Shown here: positions 60,828-64,000 of the stretch, in pieces | Position numbering within the stretch: position 1 is the stretch's first letter | Layout of the letters: every line of letters starts with the position of its first letter | Origin: Pirellulales bacterium | Lineage (GTDB): Bacteria > Planctomycetota > Planctomycetia > Pirellulales > JANQPP01 | Length of the DNA: 64,000 nucleotides | Assembly (NCBI GenBank): GCA_028289405.1 | Contig: JANQPP010000046.1 | Location: forward strand, 1-64,000 | Direction: 5' to 3' | Notes under the pieces: model-generated | What the model was told of the DNA's origin: nothing | Databases searched by the model: none | The model's input: only the letters and a program-made list of their open reading frames with translations | Translations under genes and position numbers: made by a program

Positions 60828-61222
60828 TTCGCCAACTCCGACACTTCTTGCCACAGTTGACGCAGCCGTGCTTGGCTTTCCGGTGTCTCGTACAACACGC
60901 CCGCGATATGTCTGGATGCCTCCCGCCAAACCTCCGGGGTTCGCGTAACCTGGCCGAAACGAATTCGCAGCAAGGCTTCCACCAATTCCACGGCAACCGG
61001 TTCCAAGTCCAAGTCCGCGCCAGGGTGTTTGCGGGCCACTTCGGTCAGCGCGGTAAGCTGGGCGGAATGGTCCGGATCTCCGGCACGTGCCGCGAGCGTC
61101 TCCCGCAGCACATCTTCCAACACATCCTGCTCCGGCAGTTTCGCAGAATCGGCATCTTCCGCATGCCGTGATTCGTAGCTGTGTCCGGAACCCTCGGAGG
61201 ATGAACCGCCGCTCGCCATCAT
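60824..61222 (-). CDS. Hypothetical protein translationally coupled to the sigma factor
   Basis: 132 residues, not recognised. A serine/glycine/acid-rich N-terminus is followed by a helical domain: DVLEDVLRETLAARAG, LEPVAVELVEALLRIRFGQ, then WREASRHIAGVLYETPESQARLRQLW. Soluble. AAAGGAA lies about seven bases before ATG 61222. The ATGA overlap with the sigma gene is the arrangement often seen for a sigma factor and its antagonist; that role is a guess. Confidence 0.65.
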   Translation of the reverse strand: MMASGGSSSEGSGHSYESRHAEDADSAKLPEQDVLEDVLRETLAARAGDPDHSAQLTALTEVARKHPGADLDLEPVAVELVEALLRIRFGQVTRTPEVWREASRHIAGVLYETPESQARLRQLWQEVSELAK

Positions 61223-61279
61223 CTGCCAATTCCTTTCCGGGACGAAGCCTTTGTGCTGGAGATTCCTCGCCAAAAACGC

Positions 61280-62953
61280 TCAGTATCGCAAGGCATATAC
61301 GAGTACCCCGAACAAAGCGATCAATAATACACCGTTCACGATCACCAACGTGTTGGCAAACAGGTGGCAACGGTAGTCTTCCCGCACCGCCTGTTCGGTC
61401 CACTCCAACTCTTCTTCTAATTGGAGCATCTTTTCAAAAACGCTTTTGACAAAAGATTGTCCCTCTTCCGACTCTCCCGTGGCGGCGAAGTAGCATCCAC
61501 CAAAGAGTTGGGGACGTTCTTCTTCATGGCGCGGTCCCGCGTCGGAGGCCAGGCCGTTGATTAGCACTGTTTTCAATCTTTCCAACACGCGGCTGCGAAT
61601 TTTGCACAGCAGCATATAGAGCTTGGAGTTGCCCGGTTTGGCCAGACCGTCCGGCTGCCGAAAGAGGTCATACACCCAATCCTCGAAGGCACCGCAGGCA
61701 TGCGAGGAGAGGGCATCCAAGTTTTCCGCCGTGGGCGGGCTCCAATGGTCGAACCCGCGTCCGAACCGATTGGCCTTGGCTCGTTCCATGCCTACGCGGC
61801 GGACCAGCTCCGCGAAACCGGGTTCCTGTTCCATGCCGCTGACCATGAGCGTGACCGGGAAGCAGAGCGCCGTCGCCTCGCGCGAGGTTTCCATGTCCCG
61901 CCGCATGGCGTCGGGCAATTCCTGCCCCCCCGCCGGAGCCAAGACCTCTTTCCAGGGGACCACGACCATGGCGCCATTCAGCGGGCAAAGCGGCTGCCGC
62001 GTGCGGCGTAGCAGCCGGCAAACATACCGTAGTCTTTCCGTTTGCTCCTCCAATTCGCGTCGTGAAAGGCCGGTAGCCACGCGGGAAGGCGCGGGGGCTT
62101 CCTGCTGAGATGGAGACGGCGTGAAGGTCTCCCGGGCACCCGCCACCATCGTGCCCCGATAGGAAGGACTTGGAGAACTCGGCGGAGCGGTTTCCGAGCT
62201 GACCTGCGTGCCGCGTACGGCGGAACTCGGTTCATCCCCAGCGGCCATCATCGTGCCCCGCACGCTCGGTTGGGCCAAAGTCCCGCGTACCCCAGCCTCG
62301 GGAGAGGCGGGAGCCGAAGGCGCCGCCGAGCGGGCCAGCCGGTGGACGAGGCTCAAACAACCCACGTTGGTGCAAACCAAAAAAATGGCGTCTTCGTTGC
62401 CATACCACCGTAAGGGTGCGCGGCCCTCGGGAACGCTGGTAACGATAAACTCCTGCGTGGAAGCGTCGAGCAAGGCGTCGGCGGAGCGTTCGTTCTCGGC
62501 ACCCAGGATCAAAAACAGGGGAATGCCGTTGATGTCCAGGCCATTCCGTTCCAACTCCGCGAGCCCTTCCTTCCAAGCCTTTTCGATGTCGGGAAACTGG
62601 GCAACCTCCCCCTCCAGCCAAAACCGCACCGCCAGGTAGGCCACCACGGGAATGGCCACCAGCAGGCCCAATAACACCATGATCCGTTTGAACTCGAACC
62701 AGGTGCTCCAATGCGCGCTTTCGGAGGAGAGGAGAAATGCTACATACGCGGAGATCGTGCAAAGGACCAAAAAGATGGAGAGCAGAATCGCCACTCGCGC
62801 TGGGAGCGAAAGCGCGGCAAAACGGCGGCTCTTGCCGATAAGCCGACCCGGCGCATAGAAAATCATGCGCAGCGGCGTCAGCAGATGGTAAATAAAGGAC
62901 CGCAGGTAATACACAATCTCATCCACTCGCACGTTCCGGCAGCGCCGGTTCAT
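61280..62953 (-). CDS. tssM: Short TssM/IcmF-like membrane protein without P-loop
   Basis: 557 residues, less than half a typical TssM (~1100-1200). Two transmembrane helices (~53-74 and ~91-110), a cytoplasmic domain that begins FPDIEKAWKEGL ... IPLFLILGAENERS, and a C-terminal helix (~537-555). In TssM the P-loop follows this strand as GPPGSGKT; here it is GAENERS, so nucleotide binding is unlikely. A linker has four RGT units (223-225, 232-234, 247-249, 266-268). The C-terminal periplasmic part that contacts TssJ in proteobacteria is absent. It lies between tssL and the small gene before sigma. Confidence 0.72.
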   Translation of the reverse strand: MNRRCRNVRVDEIVYYLRSFIYHLLTPLRMIFYAPGRLIGKSRRFAALSLPARVAILLSIFLVLCTISAYVAFLLSSESAHWSTWFEFKRIMVLLGLLVAIPVVAYLAVRFWLEGEVAQFPDIEKAWKEGLAELERNGLDINGIPLFLILGAENERSADALLDASTQEFIVTSVPEGRAPLRWYGNEDAIFLVCTNVGCLSLVHRLARSAAPSAPASPEAGVRGTLAQPSVRGTMMAAGDEPSSAVRGTQVSSETAPPSSPSPSYRGTMVAGARETFTPSPSQQEAPAPSRVATGLSRRELEEQTERLRYVCRLLRRTRQPLCPLNGAMVVVPWKEVLAPAGGQELPDAMRRDMETSREATALCFPVTLMVSGMEQEPGFAELVRRVGMERAKANRFGRGFDHWSPPTAENLDALSSHACGAFEDWVYDLFRQPDGLAKPGNSKLYMLLCKIRSRVLERLKTVLINGLASDAGPRHEEERPQLFGGCYFAATGESEEGQSFVKSVFEKMLQLEEELEWTEQAVREDYRCHLFANTLVIVNGVLLIALFGVLVYALRY

Positions 62954-62959
62954 GCGAGG

Positions 62960-63622
62960 TCAATCGGGAAACAGGTCGGGTATCACGGTAAAGTACGCCG
63001 CCACGGCCGTAAACATGGCCAGCACCGCCGTGGCGAGGGACGTGCCGATCAATTGGTACTTTCCTTCCAGCGGCGGAGCGCCATCGCCAGGGCGTGGATC
63101 GGGGTAAATCGGCGGTCGGCCCTGCCCCAATTCGATCCGCTTCGCCGTTCGTTTGGCCCAATCGCCAATCTGTGGCGGTAATTCCAATTGATCGGCGATG
63201 AATGCCGATTCGGACAAAGCGTATAGCCCTCGAAAGCCGAGCACGACGCACACGTAAAACACTTCCAGCGCGTCGCGCCGCGTCAATTGGGCGGCCTGCT
63301 GGGCTTTCTTGAAAAATTCGATCGCCCGGTCACGCGATTTGAAATACGCGAATTCGAGCGAGTTATTCTCCCACCATTCCCGACCGTCCCAGGTGGCGGC
63401 GATGAACATATCGTCGATCCAGGCTACCAGGGCATACTTGGCCAGCTCCCATCCTTCGGCGTGTTGTTTGCTTTGGAGCCTCGCCTCCGCGTCGCGGAAG
63501 CGGTTTTGAATGCGGTCCCGTGTCTCCTCGGCGGAAACCGCCTGCCCCGATTGGATCTTGTCCAATACACCGAGCACCTCCAAGAAGATTGGATCAACGG
63601 CGGCGGCAAAGGGTGGACTCAT
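62960..63622 (-). CDS. tssL: Type VI membrane protein TssL (DotU/IcmH)
   Basis: 220 residues. ALVAWIDDMFIAATWDGREWWENNSLEF and EVFYVCVVLGFRGLY are the DotU core; one C-terminal transmembrane helix (~195-214). No peptidoglycan-binding extension. Forms the inner-membrane complex with TssM. Six bases upstream of the tssM-like gene. Confidence 0.94.
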   Translation of the reverse strand: MSPPFAAAVDPIFLEVLGVLDKIQSGQAVSAEETRDRIQNRFRDAEARLQSKQHAEGWELAKYALVAWIDDMFIAATWDGREWWENNSLEFAYFKSRDRAIEFFKKAQQAAQLTRRDALEVFYVCVVLGFRGLYALSESAFIADQLELPPQIGDWAKRTAKRIELGQGRPPIYPDPRPGDGAPPLEGKYQLIGTSLATAVLAMFTAVAAYFTVIPDLFPD

Positions 63623-63636
63623 AATGCGTGGACCAT

Positions 63637-64000
63637 TCAGCTTTTCGTACTGGGCACGGCGAACAGGGCGATCTCCAAGATCGCGCGGCGGTCATCGGAG
63701 ATCACCTCCAAGCGGCGCTGCCCTTTTAACCGGTCAAGATTGCCAATCAGTTCCATTTTGAACCGCAGGGCCAAGGTCTGCGTGGCGAGCACGTCCTTCC
63801 AGGAAGCGCCCTCCCGCTTCACTTCGTAATACAGCCACCCCTCGCGGGCCGGCAGCCCTCGCGGCGGCTGCATCAATTCCAATTGTTCCACGCCCGGCAG
63901 GCCCGCTTTGAAGATCAAATCCACCTGCTGGGAACTCCCCATCTTCCAGTCCAACTTCCCGGGGCGGAGCAGTTCGCGGCACTCCCGCTCCGCGATGTTT
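63637..64000 (-). CDS. tssK: Type VI baseplate protein TssK, C-terminal part (runs off the window)
   Basis: About 121 residues are present; the frame is open through the right edge, so the start lies outside. AGLPGVEQLELMQPPRGLPAREGWLYYEV and WKDVLATQTLALRF match the TssK (ImpJ/VasE) C-terminal head, which joins the baseplate to TssL/TssM. Immediately upstream of tssL. Confidence 0.88.
   Translation of the reverse strand, partial: NIAERECRELLRPGKLDWKMGSSQQVDLIFKAGLPGVEQLELMQPPRGLPAREGWLYYEVKREGASWKDVLATQTLALRFKMELIGNLDRLKGQRRLEVISDDRRAILEIALFAVPSTKS

Overview
The window looks like a chromosomal segment of a planctomycete (Planctomycetota, possibly Pirellulales or a relative). The pointers are a DUF1559 protein with a prepilin-type N-terminus, an elongation factor G of the mitochondrial-like type, several Tat- or Sec-exported proteins of kinds common in that phylum, and a divisome gene (ftsQ-like) beside murB. 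No rRNA is present, so the placement is an inference from gene content.

Positions 1 to about 16.9 kb are accessory DNA, visibly richer in G+C than the rest. The right edge is a tRNA-Pro(CGG) gene (16829-16903, minus) with a tyrosine integrase reading away from its 3' end and a convergent excisionase-like gene. Leftwards lie an orphan MT-A70 adenine methyltransferase, a chain of four overlapping genes that includes small paralogues, a DUF433/DUF5615 toxin-antitoxin pair, a VirD4/TraD-type coupling ATPase with a membrane coiled-coil partner, two tandem replication-relaxation-type winged-helix proteins, and at the left edge an operon of a Clp-like AAA+ ATPase, a HTH-pseudokinase and a membrane-anchored Cas4-like protein facing a second kinase. 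I read this as the right part of an integrative mobilisable or conjugative element; its left end is outside the window. A 29-bp exact repeat (4794-4822 and 11452-11480), with a diverged third copy at 13607-13632, lies upstream of element genes.

Positions 17.7-47 kb are ordinary chromosome: a TlpA-like redoxin, a cytochrome bd-like two-gene unit whose first subunit carries a c-type haem domain, fusA, a metallophosphoesterase, an M16 protease, an M29 aminopeptidase, pdxH, an isochorismatase-like hydrolase, an aminotransferase, murB-ftsQ, aroA, exported proteins, pckA, a DUF1559 protein, an HDOD protein and a Tat-exported phosphatase-superfamily protein coupled to a membrane protein.

Positions 47.4 kb to the right edge hold a type VI secretion locus, all on the minus strand: tssK (partial), tssL, a short tssM-like gene, a small gene, a sigma-70 family factor, tssA, tssB, tssC, hcp, tagJ/impE, a zinc-metallopeptidase-like probable effector, tssE, tssF, tssG and tssH/clpV. 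No vgrG or tssJ is seen; the locus runs off the right end. The most unusual parts are the sigma factor inside the locus, the TssM-like protein that lacks a P-loop and carries four RGT repeats, the putative effector without a visible immunity gene, and the Cas4-like/pseudokinase/AAA+ operon of the mobile element.
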